Origin: Kerstersia gyiorum
Lineage (GTDB): Bacteria; Pseudomonadota; Gammaproteobacteria; Burkholderiales; Burkholderiaceae_B
Direction: 5' to 3'
NCBI RefSeq assembly: GCF_004216755.1
Contig: NZ_SGWZ01000001.1
Span: 1,116,001-1,180,000, forward strand
Length of the DNA: 64,000 nucleotides
Shown here piece by piece: positions 42,281 through 54,272 of the stretch. The notes below the pieces were generated by a model, which did no database searches, was not told where the DNA came from, and saw only the letters and a list, made by a program, of their open reading frames with translations. The translations under genes were made by a program, and so were the position numbers. How positions within the stretch are numbered: position 1 is the first letter of the stretch; every line of letters begins with the position of its first letter.

Positions 42281-44080
42281 ATGAATCAAGATGCAATACA
42301 AGCGCGCCTGGCCGCATTTCGGCGTGCCCTGGCTGATGCCGGCTGCCAGGCCGGCCTGGTACTGACTTCCGATCCCCATCTTTCCGAATACCTGCCTGGA
42401 TACTGGCAGGTGCGCGAGTGGCTCAGTGGTTTCACCGGCTCGGCGGGCAATCTGCTGGTCACGCAGCAAGCCGCTGCGTTATGGGCCGACAGCCGCTACT
42501 GGGAACAGGCACAAGCGCAATTGGCCGGCACGGGTATCGTGCTGATGCGCCTGGGCGGCGGTGCGCCGGGCATGGCCGATTGGCTGGCGCAGCAAGGCGA
42601 ACCTGGCCGCCTGGCCGTGGATGGTCGCACCGTGTCCTTGTCTTTCTGGCGCCGTATGGAAGCGGACCTGGCGGCACATGGCTGGGCACTGCAAGTGGAT
42701 TTCGATGGCGTGGATCAGGCATGGCGCGACAGGCCGGCATTGCCGGCAGCGCCAGTCGTAGAACATGATCTGGCCTGGGCTGCCGAGGCTCGTACCGGCA
42801 AACTGGAACGGGTACGTGCCGCCATGCGCGAGCACGGGGCGGATTGGCATTTGCTATCCACGCTGGACGACATCGCCTGGCTGTTCAACCTGCGCGGCAG
42901 CGATGTCGATTACAACCCGGTGTTTCTGGCCCATGCATTGATCAGCGTGCAGGGGCAGGCGCACCTGTTTGTCGATGCCTCGCGCCTGGCGGCCGGTGTG
43001 GCGCCGGCATTGCAGCAAGCCGGTGTGACCCTGCATTCCTATGAAGCGATAACGGCAGCCATTGAAGGGCTGGAGGGCGAGGGCCTGCTGCTTGATCCGG
43101 CCAATGTCGTTGTGGATCTTGTGCGGCGGGTACCGGATGCCTTGCCGACAATAGAAGCACCGAATCCTTCGCGCCTGTTCAAAGCCTGCAAATTGCCTGC
43201 GCAGCAGGCGCATATCCGCCAGGCAATGGAGCAGGATGGGGCAGCCCTGTGTGAATTCTTTGCCTGGTTCGAGCGCGAACTGGCAGCTGGCGCGGCACTG
43301 ACCGAACTCACGGTGGACGAAGTCCTGACTGCTGCGCGTGCACGCCGGCCCGGCTATGTATCTCTGAGCTTTCCTACCATCGCCGGTTTCAATGCCAACG
43401 GCGCCATGCCGCATTACCGCGCCCTGCCGGAATCCTATGCGGATATTCGTGGCAATGGCCTGTTGCTGATAGATTCGGGCGCTCAATATCTGGGCGGCAC
43501 GACAGACATCACTCGGGTCATTCCCATCGGGCAGCCTTCGGCGGCCCAGAAGCGGGACTTCACCCTGGTGCTCAAGGGCATGATCGGCCTGTCGCGTGCG
43601 CGCTTCCCCCATGGGGCCAGCGGCCAGGCGCTGGATGTGCTGGCCCGGGCGCCCTTGTGGGAACATGGCCTGGATTACGGCCATGGGACGGGCCATGGCG
43701 TCGGCTATTTCCTGAATGTGCACGAAGGGCCGCAGAGCATTTCCTGGCGTGCTGCCGTGCAGGTGCCGCTGGAAGCCGGCATGGTGACTTCCAATGAACC
43801 CGGGCTGTACCGCCCGGGCCAGTGGGGGATCCGTATTGAGAACCTGGTACTGGCCGTGCCCGCCGGGGAAACGGAGTTCGGTGATTTCCTGGCCTTCGAA
43901 ACCCTGACGCTTTGCCCGATAGATACCCGTTGCATGGACATCAGCCTGCTGCGCGAGGACGAGCTACGCTGGCTGGACGGCTACCATGCCGACGTCCGGC
44001 AACGGCTGGCACCCCTGTTGCAGGGAGAGGCATTGCATTGGCTGGAACAGCGGACCGAGCCGTTGCTGGCGCCACAATAA
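42281..44080 (+). CDS. Aminopeptidase P family (M24B) X-Pro peptidase
   Basis: This 599-residue peptidase has two creatinase-like N-terminal domains (about 1-310) and a C-terminal pita-bread domain. Metal ligands are in LLIDSGAQYLGGTTDITR, HGTGHGVG, SNEPG and WGIRIENL. It removes N-terminal residues that precede proline. The length matches the long eukaryote-like aminopeptidase P1 class rather than the 440-residue PepP. Confidence 0.92.
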   Translation: MNQDAIQARLAAFRRALADAGCQAGLVLTSDPHLSEYLPGYWQVREWLSGFTGSAGNLLVTQQAAALWADSRYWEQAQAQLAGTGIVLMRLGGGAPGMADWLAQQGEPGRLAVDGRTVSLSFWRRMEADLAAHGWALQVDFDGVDQAWRDRPALPAAPVVEHDLAWAAEARTGKLERVRAAMREHGADWHLLSTLDDIAWLFNLRGSDVDYNPVFLAHALISVQGQAHLFVDASRLAAGVAPALQQAGVTLHSYEAITAAIEGLEGEGLLLDPANVVVDLVRRVPDALPTIEAPNPSRLFKACKLPAQQAHIRQAMEQDGAALCEFFAWFERELAAGAALTELTVDEVLTAARARRPGYVSLSFPTIAGFNANGAMPHYRALPESYADIRGNGLLLIDSGAQYLGGTTDITRVIPIGQPSAAQKRDFTLVLKGMIGLSRARFPHGASGQALDVLARAPLWEHGLDYGHGTGHGVGYFLNVHEGPQSISWRAAVQVPLEAGMVTSNEPGLYRPGQWGIRIENLVLAVPAGETEFGDFLAFETLTLCPIDTRCMDISLLREDELRWLDGYHADVRQRLAPLLQGEALHWLEQRTEPLLAPQ

Positions 44081-44216
44081 GCAATGGCGCCCGGTGAGTG
44101 CGATGGCAATCGTCCACCGGGTGCGGAAGACGTCTGATCGGGGCGTCGCGCCAATGACCGCACGCAGCGGCAGCGCCGCACCTAGCCAGGCGCGGCGGCG
44201 GGGGGCTCTGCTGGCT

Positions 44217-44645
44217 TTATTGGGCTGCGCGCAGGCGGGCGTCGATATCCGCCATCCAGACCTGATCGCAGGTGACGGCGCCTTCGGGCTCCTTGCCGTA
44301 TACCTTGAACGACACCGCACGGCACCATTCTTCCGAACCCTGGTCGGGGCCGTGGCCCTGGCCGTCCGTGATGCCTGCCTTGGTTTCAACCCAGTCGAAC
44401 CATTCGTTGGTGCCGATGGACGGCGTGTCGGCCGACGGTGTGGCCGGGGTTTGCGTGCCGTTGTCGGCCGGGGCCGGCGGCGTGGTGGGTGCCGTCACCG
44501 GGGGTTCGGCAGCCGGTGCAGGCGCCGAAGTGGCAGGCGGTGCGGGAGGCGTGGCATCGTTGGCCTTGTTGTCGCAGGCGGCCAGCAGGGCCAGGGCGGG
44601 GACCAGAACGCAGGCACTGGCGAATTGACGGGATTTGATACGCAT
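44217..44645 (-). CDS. Small lipoprotein with Pro/Ala/Thr-rich linker, unknown function
   Basis: This 142-residue protein has a lipoprotein signal with lipobox LAAC (Cys24), a 50-residue Pro/Ala/Thr linker (about 30-78) and a small C-terminal domain with EWFDWVETKAG, two cysteines (EWCRAV, VTCDQVW) and IDARLRAAQ at the end. The linker would reach through the periplasm. ATG 44645 follows AGGAG. The family is not recognised; the two Cys may form a disulfide. Confidence 0.72.
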   Translation of the reverse strand: MRIKSRQFASACVLVPALALLAACDNKANDATPPAPPATSAPAPAAEPPVTAPTTPPAPADNGTQTPATPSADTPSIGTNEWFDWVETKAGITDGQGHGPDQGSEEWCRAVSFKVYGKEPEGAVTCDQVWMADIDARLRAAQ

Positions 44646-46682
<2,037 letters not shown>

Positions 46683-46716
46683 GCAGCGGCAGCGGCCATG
46701 CAGGATGTCCTGCGAC

Positions 46717-46759
46717 AGCCAGCGGCAGGAAGCGCCTCGCGCCTCCTGCCGCTGGCTGC
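46717..46759. other. Perfect 15-bp inverted repeat between pyrG and eno
   Basis: CAGCCAGCGGCAGGA (46717-46731) is the exact complement of 46745-46759, with a 13-nt loop. A smaller palindrome, GCAGGATGTCCTGC, precedes it at 46701-46714. No T-tract follows, so it may act as an mRNA processing or stability element or a Rho-dependent stop. Confidence 0.65.
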
Positions 46760-46821
46760 CATGAGCAGGACGCACAGGCTGCTTGCAGGCGCCTTGGGCG
46801 CAAGAACACATGAATCAGTAA

Positions 46822-48129
<1,308 letters not shown>

Positions 48130-48189
48130 TCGTAGCCGGGAGGGGGCAGCGGGCATGGTGCCTGCCAGCCTTCCCAGACGGATAATCCC

Positions 48190-48519
48190 ATGCGGCTGTT
48201 CGCCCTGCTTCTGTTGATTCTGGTTGGCCTGATCCAGTACCCATTGTGGCTGGGCAAGGGCGGCTGGTTCGCGACCCATGAGTTGCAGCGGCAGCTGGTC
48301 GAGCAGTTGGATGTCAACGAAGGCTTGCGTGCGCGCAACCTGGCGCTGGATGCTGAAGTCCGTGACTTGCGCACCGGCACCGAGGCGCTGGAAGAGCGGG
48401 CCAGGGGCGAGTTGAGCATGATGCGCCAGGAAGAAATCTTCGTACGCATCCTGCCGCCCGGCGCCCCGCTACCCGAAGTCAAGCAGCCGGACCCCAAACA
48501 AGCCAACCGGCGCCGCTGA
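48190..48519 (+). CDS. ftsB: Cell division protein FtsB
   Basis: This 109-residue bitopic protein has a short cytoplasmic start, one transmembrane helix (about 3-21), then a coiled coil (LQRQLVEQLDVNEGLRARNLALDAEV) and the conserved EEIFVRI. It forms the FtsQBL divisome complex. It lies 60 bp after eno, the standard arrangement. Confidence 0.95.
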   Translation: MRLFALLLLILVGLIQYPLWLGKGGWFATHELQRQLVEQLDVNEGLRARNLALDAEVRDLRTGTEALEERARGELSMMRQEEIFVRILPPGAPLPEVKQPDPKQANRRR

Positions 48520-48700
48520 ACCGGACTTGCAATCGGCTGATGCCAGTGCCGTCGGTGACGATCGCTCCTTGTGAACTGACCCCAGGGGTTGAACGGTCGG
48601 CTAAAGCCCTAAAGCCCTGAGGCCTGAGCCGGGAGTGTCGGCTGGGAGTGTCCTTCATGCCGGGTTCCAGGCGAATTGACCAACAGACGGAAGGCTGGAT

Positions 48701-49170
48701 GAATCGCTCTTCACCATGGAGAGCGAATTGATTCATGACGGTCTGCCAATCATGGGCAGAACGATCCCATTTTTTAGTGATGTGGCATAGGGCCAGCCAG
48801 ATCAGCTTGTTGGCAGCTTCGCCGTCAGGGTAGTGGCCACCTGTCTTGATGGCCTTGCGTACCGCTGCCAGCGCCTCAGGCATGTCCTTGAGGCCATCGT
48901 AGGCAGCGCTCAGGAGTCCAGGACATCACGGGTCTTCGATCGTTAAAGACCCCGTATCCAGAATGTAGAACAGACCGCCTTGTCGCGCGCCATGGCATCC
49001 TCGCGGATCTTGACTCGCAGGCTATCGAAGAGCGCGACCAGGTGCATGATCTCCAGCGGCCGGACTTGCCAGGCAGGCGCTTCGGCCATGCCCTCGTCGT
49101 CAAAACCCGTGAAATGCCGCCCATGCTTGGGAATTAGGATGGGTTCGAAACTCGCCGAGATGCTTGAAGA
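48701..49170 (-). pseudogene. Decayed IS256-family transposase remnant
   Basis: On the minus strand, fragments of an IS256-type transposase are joined by deletions and a frameshift. FEPILIPKHGRHFTGFDD (N-terminal part) runs into AWQVRPLEIMHLVALFDSLRVKIREDAMARDKAV. In another frame there is YDGLKDMPEALAAV, fused directly to RKAIKTGGHYPDGEAANK and ITKKWDRSAHDWQTVMNQFALHGEERF (C-terminus). Most of the catalytic core and the extreme N-terminus are missing, so it cannot be active. Terminal inverted repeats were not identified. Distances between fragments suggest at least two internal deletions. Confidence 0.85.
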
Positions 49171-49235
49171 TGCGCCATCTGTCACTGCGCTACTCAACGC
49201 ACTTTGTCCCAAGGCTTGATGGATGCCGATCTTTT

Positions 49236-49865
49236 TTATGGAAAGATGCCCAGCATGCGCAAACAGTTTTCCGTGACTGCTTGTGCAAACGCCGTGCAAT
49301 CCTTTGCTTGAGCGGCGATCACGTCATCGGTTGCGCCATGTACGCCCGAGTAGATCAACAGCGCTACCACTCTCGGATTTTTCGGTGTCCAGAGACCAGC
49401 AACCGTGCCGCCCTCAATGATCCCGAGCAACTGATCAAGAATGGCATTCTTGGCCTGGTTGGAACGATCATGATGGTGATGGTTGGTGTAGACAATGTCG
49501 TGTATGCGGAATGTGTCAACGTAAGTCACGACACTGGCGTGGATCCAGGCGCGTAGCCGCCCGACCCAGTCCCCTTCCGCACAGGCGCCAACTGCCGTTT
49601 CCAGGCTAACAAGGAATTGATCGGTATAGCGTCTGCCAAGCGCCTCCAAAATTTCGTTCTTGGACGAAAAGTAGTGATAGAACGTGCCCTTGGCTACCTG
49701 TGCAGCCTCGACGATTTCGTTAATCGTCGTCGAGTCGACGCCTTTTTCGAGAAATAACCTTTCCGCCGCGTTCATCAGTTCATCCAGGCGAACTTCCGCT
49801 GGTTTTGTCCGAGGACGGGGCGCTTGCTTGCCTGGCTCCTTCACATCGGAGGACATCTTGTACAT
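49236..49865 (-). CDS. TetR/AcrR-family transcriptional regulator
   Basis: This protein of about 209 residues has an N-terminal helix-turn-helix at about 25-70 (INEIVEAAQVAKGTFYHYFSSKNEIL) and an all-helical ligand domain with the unusual run NHHHHD. GC content seems lower than in the flanking genes, and an IS256 remnant lies alongside, suggesting acquisition by transfer. No efflux pump or enzyme gene that it would normally control is adjacent; the divergent DMT transporter is 272 bp away. Start is ATG 49865 or 49856; the frame also reaches a TTG at 49889. Confidence 0.88.
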   Translation of the reverse strand: MYKMSSDVKEPGKQAPRPRTKPAEVRLDELMNAAERLFLEKGVDSTTINEIVEAAQVAKGTFYHYFSSKNEILEALGRRYTDQFLVSLETAVGACAEGDWVGRLRAWIHASVVTYVDTFRIHDIVYTNHHHHDRSNQAKNAILDQLLGIIEGGTVAGLWTPKNPRVVALLIYSGVHGATDDVIAAQAKDCTAFAQAVTENCLRMLGIFP

Positions 49866-50137
49866 TTCTTGGTACTCGATTTGCGTCAAAGTGAGTAGTT
49901 TAAAGGTAAGCGCTCAATGATCAGCCCCCTATTTGTTTAGCATGAAATGCATCATCATTGTGTCCGCAAGGACATTAGCGGACGCAATGAAGCAGAACAG
50001 GGCGCCGGTTACCGGGTCTTACACGTCAGCGGCCGGCGAGACAGCGGCGGCTTGCATTGCCGGCCGGCGAGGATTCCAATGGCAAGATCCGTTTTTTCGG
50101 TTTCATTTTGGTCTGTCGCGTAGGGATGTAGATCGCC

Positions 50138-50974
50138 ATGTCGCTGTTGGTATTTGGGTTGGTGCTGATGGCTGCCGCGTGTCACGCCTCGTGGAATGCC
50201 ATCGTCAAGGGCGGGACGGATACCTTGTTGAGCACGGTGCTGGTGGCATTCGGTGCGATGCTGATGGCTGGCGTGGTGCTGCCCTTCCTGGATATGCCAG
50301 CGCGGGCCAGCTGGCCATTCATCGCAGTTTCCATGCTATTGCAGGTGGCGTATTACGTTCTGCTGGCCAATACCTATCGTATTGCGGACATGAGCCAGAC
50401 CTATCCAGTCATGCGCGGCACGGCACCACTGATCGTGGCCTGCGCGGGCGCCTTGTTCCTGCATGACGCCGTTGCGCCCGCTGGCTGGATCGGCATAGTC
50501 GTCATTTGCCTGGGGGTGCTGAGCATGGCCCTGGCGCGCCGCGCCGGGCAGGATAGCCGCGGGGTCAGGCTGGCCATGATCAATGCGGTATTCATTGCCA
50601 GCTATACCCTGGTCGATGGCGCAGGTGTCCGGCTGTCGGGCGCACCGGCGGCTTATACGCTGTGGATCTTTCTGCTGACCGGCGTGCCGTTGCTGGTCTG
50701 GGCGCTGGCTACGCGCCACCGGGCATTCATCCGTTATCTGCGCGGCAATTGGCCGATGGGCATGGTGGGAGGCGCGGGCACGCTGGTGTCCTATGGCGTA
50801 GCACTGTGGGCCATGACGCAGGCGCCGGTGGCCATGGTGTCGGCGTTGCGCGAAACGTCCATCCTGTTCGGCGTATTGATTTCCGGCCTGATCCTGAAAG
50901 AGCATATTGGCCGGCAGCGCTTGATCGCCGTGGCTGTGATTGCGCTGGGCGCCGGGGTGTTGCGGCTCGCCTGA
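50138..50974 (+). CDS. EamA/DMT-superfamily transporter
   Basis: This 278-residue protein has about ten hydrophobic helices in two EamA repeats (helices 1-5 and 6-10), with MSQTYPVMRGTAPL in the first and VSALRETSILFGVLISG...KEHIG in the second. Such proteins export or import small metabolites; the substrate is unknown. It could be under control of the neighbouring TetR gene, which is divergent. Confidence 0.9.
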   Translation: MSLLVFGLVLMAAACHASWNAIVKGGTDTLLSTVLVAFGAMLMAGVVLPFLDMPARASWPFIAVSMLLQVAYYVLLANTYRIADMSQTYPVMRGTAPLIVACAGALFLHDAVAPAGWIGIVVICLGVLSMALARRAGQDSRGVRLAMINAVFIASYTLVDGAGVRLSGAPAAYTLWIFLLTGVPLLVWALATRHRAFIRYLRGNWPMGMVGGAGTLVSYGVALWAMTQAPVAMVSALRETSILFGVLISGLILKEHIGRQRLIAVAVIALGAGVLRLA

Positions 50975-50999
50975 GGCGGGTGCCGGCTTGGGTGGTGCG

Positions 51000-52115
51000 T
51001 CAGCCGCTGCAGCAGAACATCAACCCGCAAAGCGGTTCGCCGGCTTCGGGCAAACCGCTTCCGGCGGGGGCACCGGGGGCTTCCGGTAGTCTGGGCGATG
51101 AGCCAGGTCCGTCAGGCAGAGAGACTGCCGGGGTAGTGGGCCAAGTGAGCCAAGGATCGCGATCTGTATCGTGATGGCTATTCTCTGGCGGCGTGGAAGG
51201 TGCGCCTGGGACGGGCAGCGGCCATGGCGGGCCGCTGTTTTCTGAACCAATGGACGTGGGCTCATGCGCGTTGCCCGAGGGGATGGGGCTGCCTGTGCCG
51301 CCCGGGCCGTCGGTGCTTTGCAGGCGGCGTTGCGGCCATGCCCAGGCTTCGGACGCCATGGGCAGCGCCGCGCGACGATAGATCGGCCAGAGGCCGGCCT
51401 GGGCGATGGCAGGGTGATCCGTGTCCCCGGCACTGGCAAATAGCGTGCTTCCCAGGCGCAGCAGCCAGCGGGCCGGTGGGCTGAGAGGACGATGCAGATA
51501 GCGCAACTGCAGGGTCAGCACATTGGCTTCGAAGACGTTCTGCCCGGAAGCGATGCCCTGGCCTTGTTGCCAGCCTCTGGCCAGGTTCTCGCGATGGCGC
51601 AGGTCCTGGTAGTAGAAGGCCAGCGCAGCGGCACCAGCGTCCGCAGGCTGTGCAGCGGCGATATTGCCGGTGATATCGCGTCCCGGCGCAGCATGGTCGG
51701 CCAGGCTGTCGGGGCCAGGGTTGAGGATATCCAGACGCCAGACGGGCAGTCCGCCGCTGGCCTGCTGACGCCTCTGCCAGGCCTGGTATAGGCGGGAGCC
51801 TGGCGTCTGGCCGGGCGCATCAGGCAGGCTGGCCCGCATCGTGTGCTCGAAGGCCTGGCGCATGGCCTGCGGGCGTGCGTGATCACTGGCGCCGGCGCGC
51901 AGCGCATCCAGCAGCGCGACTTCGGCGATTTGCGCCATATTGCCGGCATGTTCCAGTTCCAGCGCCGCCAGCGCGATGCTGCCGAGCACGGCAAAGGCCA
52001 GGCATGCCTCGGCCATGCTGCTGCCAGCCTGGCGCCAGGGTGAACCGGCGCAGACGGAGGTGAGCGGCGTGGTCGTGCCGGGGCCGTGGCGAAGGCAGGG
52101 CGGAAGGCGGCGCAT
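51000..52115 (-). CDS. TadE-like membrane protein with long Pro-rich tail
   Basis: A protein of about 371 residues. Near residues 30-65 it has GSSMAEACLAFAVLGSIALAALE followed by an amphipathic helix, resembling the single N-terminal transmembrane segment of TadE/TadG minor pilins. The middle has Trp/Tyr-rich stretches, and the last 120 residues are rich in Pro, Gly and Ser, ending in Cys-containing LCGLMFCCSG. No other tad/flp genes are nearby. Coding is supported by length and codon use, but the start (52115 or 52151) and function are uncertain. Confidence 0.55.
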   Translation of the reverse strand: MRRLPPCLRHGPGTTTPLTSVCAGSPWRQAGSSMAEACLAFAVLGSIALAALELEHAGNMAQIAEVALLDALRAGASDHARPQAMRQAFEHTMRASLPDAPGQTPGSRLYQAWQRRQQASGGLPVWRLDILNPGPDSLADHAAPGRDITGNIAAAQPADAGAAALAFYYQDLRHRENLARGWQQGQGIASGQNVFEANVLTLQLRYLHRPLSPPARWLLRLGSTLFASAGDTDHPAIAQAGLWPIYRRAALPMASEAWAWPQRRLQSTDGPGGTGSPIPSGNAHEPTSIGSENSGPPWPLPVPGAPSTPPENSHHDTDRDPWLTWPTTPAVSLPDGPGSSPRLPEAPGAPAGSGLPEAGEPLCGLMFCCSG

Positions 52116-52271
52116 GGAGCAGGCTGGGAGGCAGGCAGGAGAGATATGCATCTGCCAGCAGTCTGCCCGCCCGGCTGGCGTCTGTCAGGTCGCAGAATTC
52201 CCCATTTCCCTGGAAGCGAGGGACGGGGGCGGGGCATGCCTAGGGCGCCGGGTGCCGAGCGGAATGCAGGT

Positions 52272-52580
52272 TTAGTATAGGCTGCGATGGCCGGCCGTAT
52301 GGTTGCCCACCAGGTGGCCGGCGCGCGACCATTCCGCAACCAATGCCAGGCCTGAGTCAGCGTTGCCCAGGCGGACCAGCGCGGGGAATAGTGCCGCTTG
52401 CACGTCGTGCGCCTGCAATGCCTCCAGTAACTGCGTATTCCATTGGGCCGCCCGCGGCTGTTGCGTCGGGTTGAATCCATCGTCGAAACTCAGGGCAATC
52501 GTTTTCGCCTGGCACAAGGCAGTTGCCAGCGAAAGCAGCAGGATGGCTGGCAGGCGGAAAGAGATCAATCGCAAGGTCAT
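52272..52580 (-). pseudogene. Truncated polysaccharide deacetylase (NodB-like)
   Basis: The 102-residue frame has a signal peptide (cleavage near CQA) and the start of a NodB homology domain: TIALSFDDGFNP (catalytic Asp-Asp) and GHLVGNHTAGH (metal-binding His). It stops right after HRSLY, where family members continue for 120 or more residues with the remaining motifs. No continuation is evident in other frames downstream. It is therefore probably a remnant, although a stop-codon difference or expression of a short protein cannot be excluded. Confidence 0.65.
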
Positions 52581-52643
52581 GTCCTGGAAACAGGTTATGG
52601 GCAGGTCAGGCGGGCAGCGCGAGCGCCTGGCCGGTAGGGAAAA

Positions 52644-52671
52644 TAAAAAAAGCCGGCGCTGGCCGGCTTTG
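52644..52671 (-). terminator. Intrinsic terminator of hslO
   Basis: On the minus strand, AAAGCCGGC and GCCGGCTTT (52649-52670) form a 9-bp stem, followed by a T-run. Confidence 0.85.
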
Positions 52672-52706
52672 TTCAGGCCTGGCACGGTGCGAGCGTGCCA
52701 GTCTGG

Positions 52707-53645
52707 TCAGTGTCGCGTTTCCGCCTGGTCTGCGCTGGGGGCAGGGCTGGGGGCCGTGAAAAGTGCGGCGGCATCGACCGGGTCGAAGACATACGGCTTG
52801 CCGCAGAAATCGCACTGCACTTCGATCTTGCCCTGTTCGGCGATGATGGCATCGGTTTCCTGCTGGCCCAGCATGCGCAGCATGCCGGCGACGCGCTCGC
52901 GTGTGCACGGACAGAAGTAGCGGATGCTGCGCGGCGGGAGTTCCAGCAGGCTTTCCTCCCAGAACAGACGATGGATCAGGATGTCCGTGTCGTGGGCCAG
53001 CAGTTCCTGGTAGCTCAGCGTGCTGGCCAGCGTGACGGCGCGTTCCCAGGAGTCGTCCATCTGGTCGGCCGGCAGTTCGCTGTCGGTGGCCAGCGTGCCG
53101 CCGTGATCGGGCAGGCGCTGAATCAGCAGACCGGCTGCCCGCTTGTCGTTGGCGGCAAGCCAAAGACGCGTATCGAGCTGTTCGGACGACTTCATGTAGT
53201 GTTCCAGCACTTCGGAAACATTGTTGCCGACGAGAGGGACGACAGCCTGGTAGGCCTGTTGGCCGGGCAGCTTGTTGCGCGGGTCGAGTACCGCGACGAA
53301 ACGGCCCTGGCCGCCGGGGTTGAGCAGCGCCTGCAAACCCACGCCTTGCGGCCAGGACTGGCCGGAGCGCAGTTTGACGGTAGCGCGGATGGAGAGATCG
53401 CTGCGGCATTCCACGACCAGCAGCGCGATGGCGCCGTCGCCCTGGATCTGCAGCAGCAGCGAACCGTCCAGTTTCAGATTCGCCGTCAGCAGCGTTGCGG
53501 CGGCAACCAGCTCGCCGAGCAGGTCACGCACGCCTTCGGGATACTGGACGTGCTGCAGGGAATCCTGCCAGGACTGATCCAGCGAAGCCGTGACAACACG
53601 GACGCGACGATCGGTAAAAAGGTATTTTTTCAGGGTGTCGGTCAT
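52707..53645 (-). CDS. hslO: Hsp33 redox-regulated chaperone
   Basis: This 312-residue protein has the HslO N-terminal fold (TDTLKKYLFTDRRVRV, GELVAAATLLTANLK) and a C-terminal zinc/redox switch CPC...CDFC (FCPCTRERV and VQCDFCGKPY). Oxidation of these cysteines activates holdase function. It lies 45 bp after the carbonic-anhydrase-like gene, probably in one operon. Confidence 0.96.
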   Translation of the reverse strand: MTDTLKKYLFTDRRVRVVTASLDQSWQDSLQHVQYPEGVRDLLGELVAAATLLTANLKLDGSLLLQIQGDGAIALLVVECRSDLSIRATVKLRSGQSWPQGVGLQALLNPGGQGRFVAVLDPRNKLPGQQAYQAVVPLVGNNVSEVLEHYMKSSEQLDTRLWLAANDKRAAGLLIQRLPDHGGTLATDSELPADQMDDSWERAVTLASTLSYQELLAHDTDILIHRLFWEESLLELPPRSIRYFCPCTRERVAGMLRMLGQQETDAIIAEQGKIEVQCDFCGKPYVFDPVDAAALFTAPSPAPSADQAETRH

Positions 53646-53690
53646 GATGGCTACATCTTAACTCAAGCCCATGGCCGGCTGGCGCCAGGC

Positions 53691-54212
53691 TCAGGCGAGT
53701 CGCCGCAGGCGGTTGCGGTAAAGCTGCGCGCGCGCCACATATCGCTGTGTGTTGGCATGCAGGCCGGCAATTTCTTCGTCGTCCAGCGTGCGCACAACCT
53801 TGCCCACGCCGATGACCAGCGAGCGATCGGGAATATGACGGCCTTCAGGGACCAGCGCGCCGGCGCCGATCAGACAATCACGGCCGATCACGGCGCCATT
53901 GAGGACGACGGCCTGGATACCGATCAGGCTGCCCGCCCCGATCGTACAGCCGTGCAGCATCGCCTGGTGGCCGACTGTCACGTTTTCAGCGACTGTCATG
54001 GGAAAGCCGGGGTCGGCATGCAACACGCAGCCATCCTGGATGTTGCTGTTGGCGCCAACCACGATGGGGGCGCTGTCGCCGCGCAGGATGGTGCCTGGCC
54101 AGAGGCTGGCACCGGCATGCAGGGTGACGTCGCCGATGACGGTGGTGTTCTCGAACAGGAAGGCATCCGGGTCGATGTTCGGGGTCAGGTCATCCAGTTG
54201 GTAAATGGGCAT
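53691..54212 (-). CDS. Gamma-class carbonic anhydrase-like protein (YrdA family)
   Basis: This 173-residue left-handed beta-helix protein has hexapeptide repeats. It carries GDSAPIVVGANSNIQDGCVLHAD (metal-ligand His), VTVGHQAMLHGCTIG (two further His) and GAGALVPEGRHIP. Members bind Zn/Fe; catalytic activity as a carbonic anhydrase is not assured. It precedes hslO. Confidence 0.92.
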   Translation of the reverse strand: MPIYQLDDLTPNIDPDAFLFENTTVIGDVTLHAGASLWPGTILRGDSAPIVVGANSNIQDGCVLHADPGFPMTVAENVTVGHQAMLHGCTIGAGSLIGIQAVVLNGAVIGRDCLIGAGALVPEGRHIPDRSLVIGVGKVVRTLDDEEIAGLHANTQRYVARAQLYRNRLRRLA

Positions 54213-54272
54213 GGCAAGGCGCGGCTAGGGCAGGAACAGGGAGCAAGGACGTGGCGTGCGGCGCACAGGCGG

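Noticed and set aside
48479..48700. C-terminal extension of the transposase fragment overlapping ftsB
   Set aside because: Homology to IS256 transposases ends at HGEERF (48701); beyond that the frame reads through unrelated sequence and the ftsB end.
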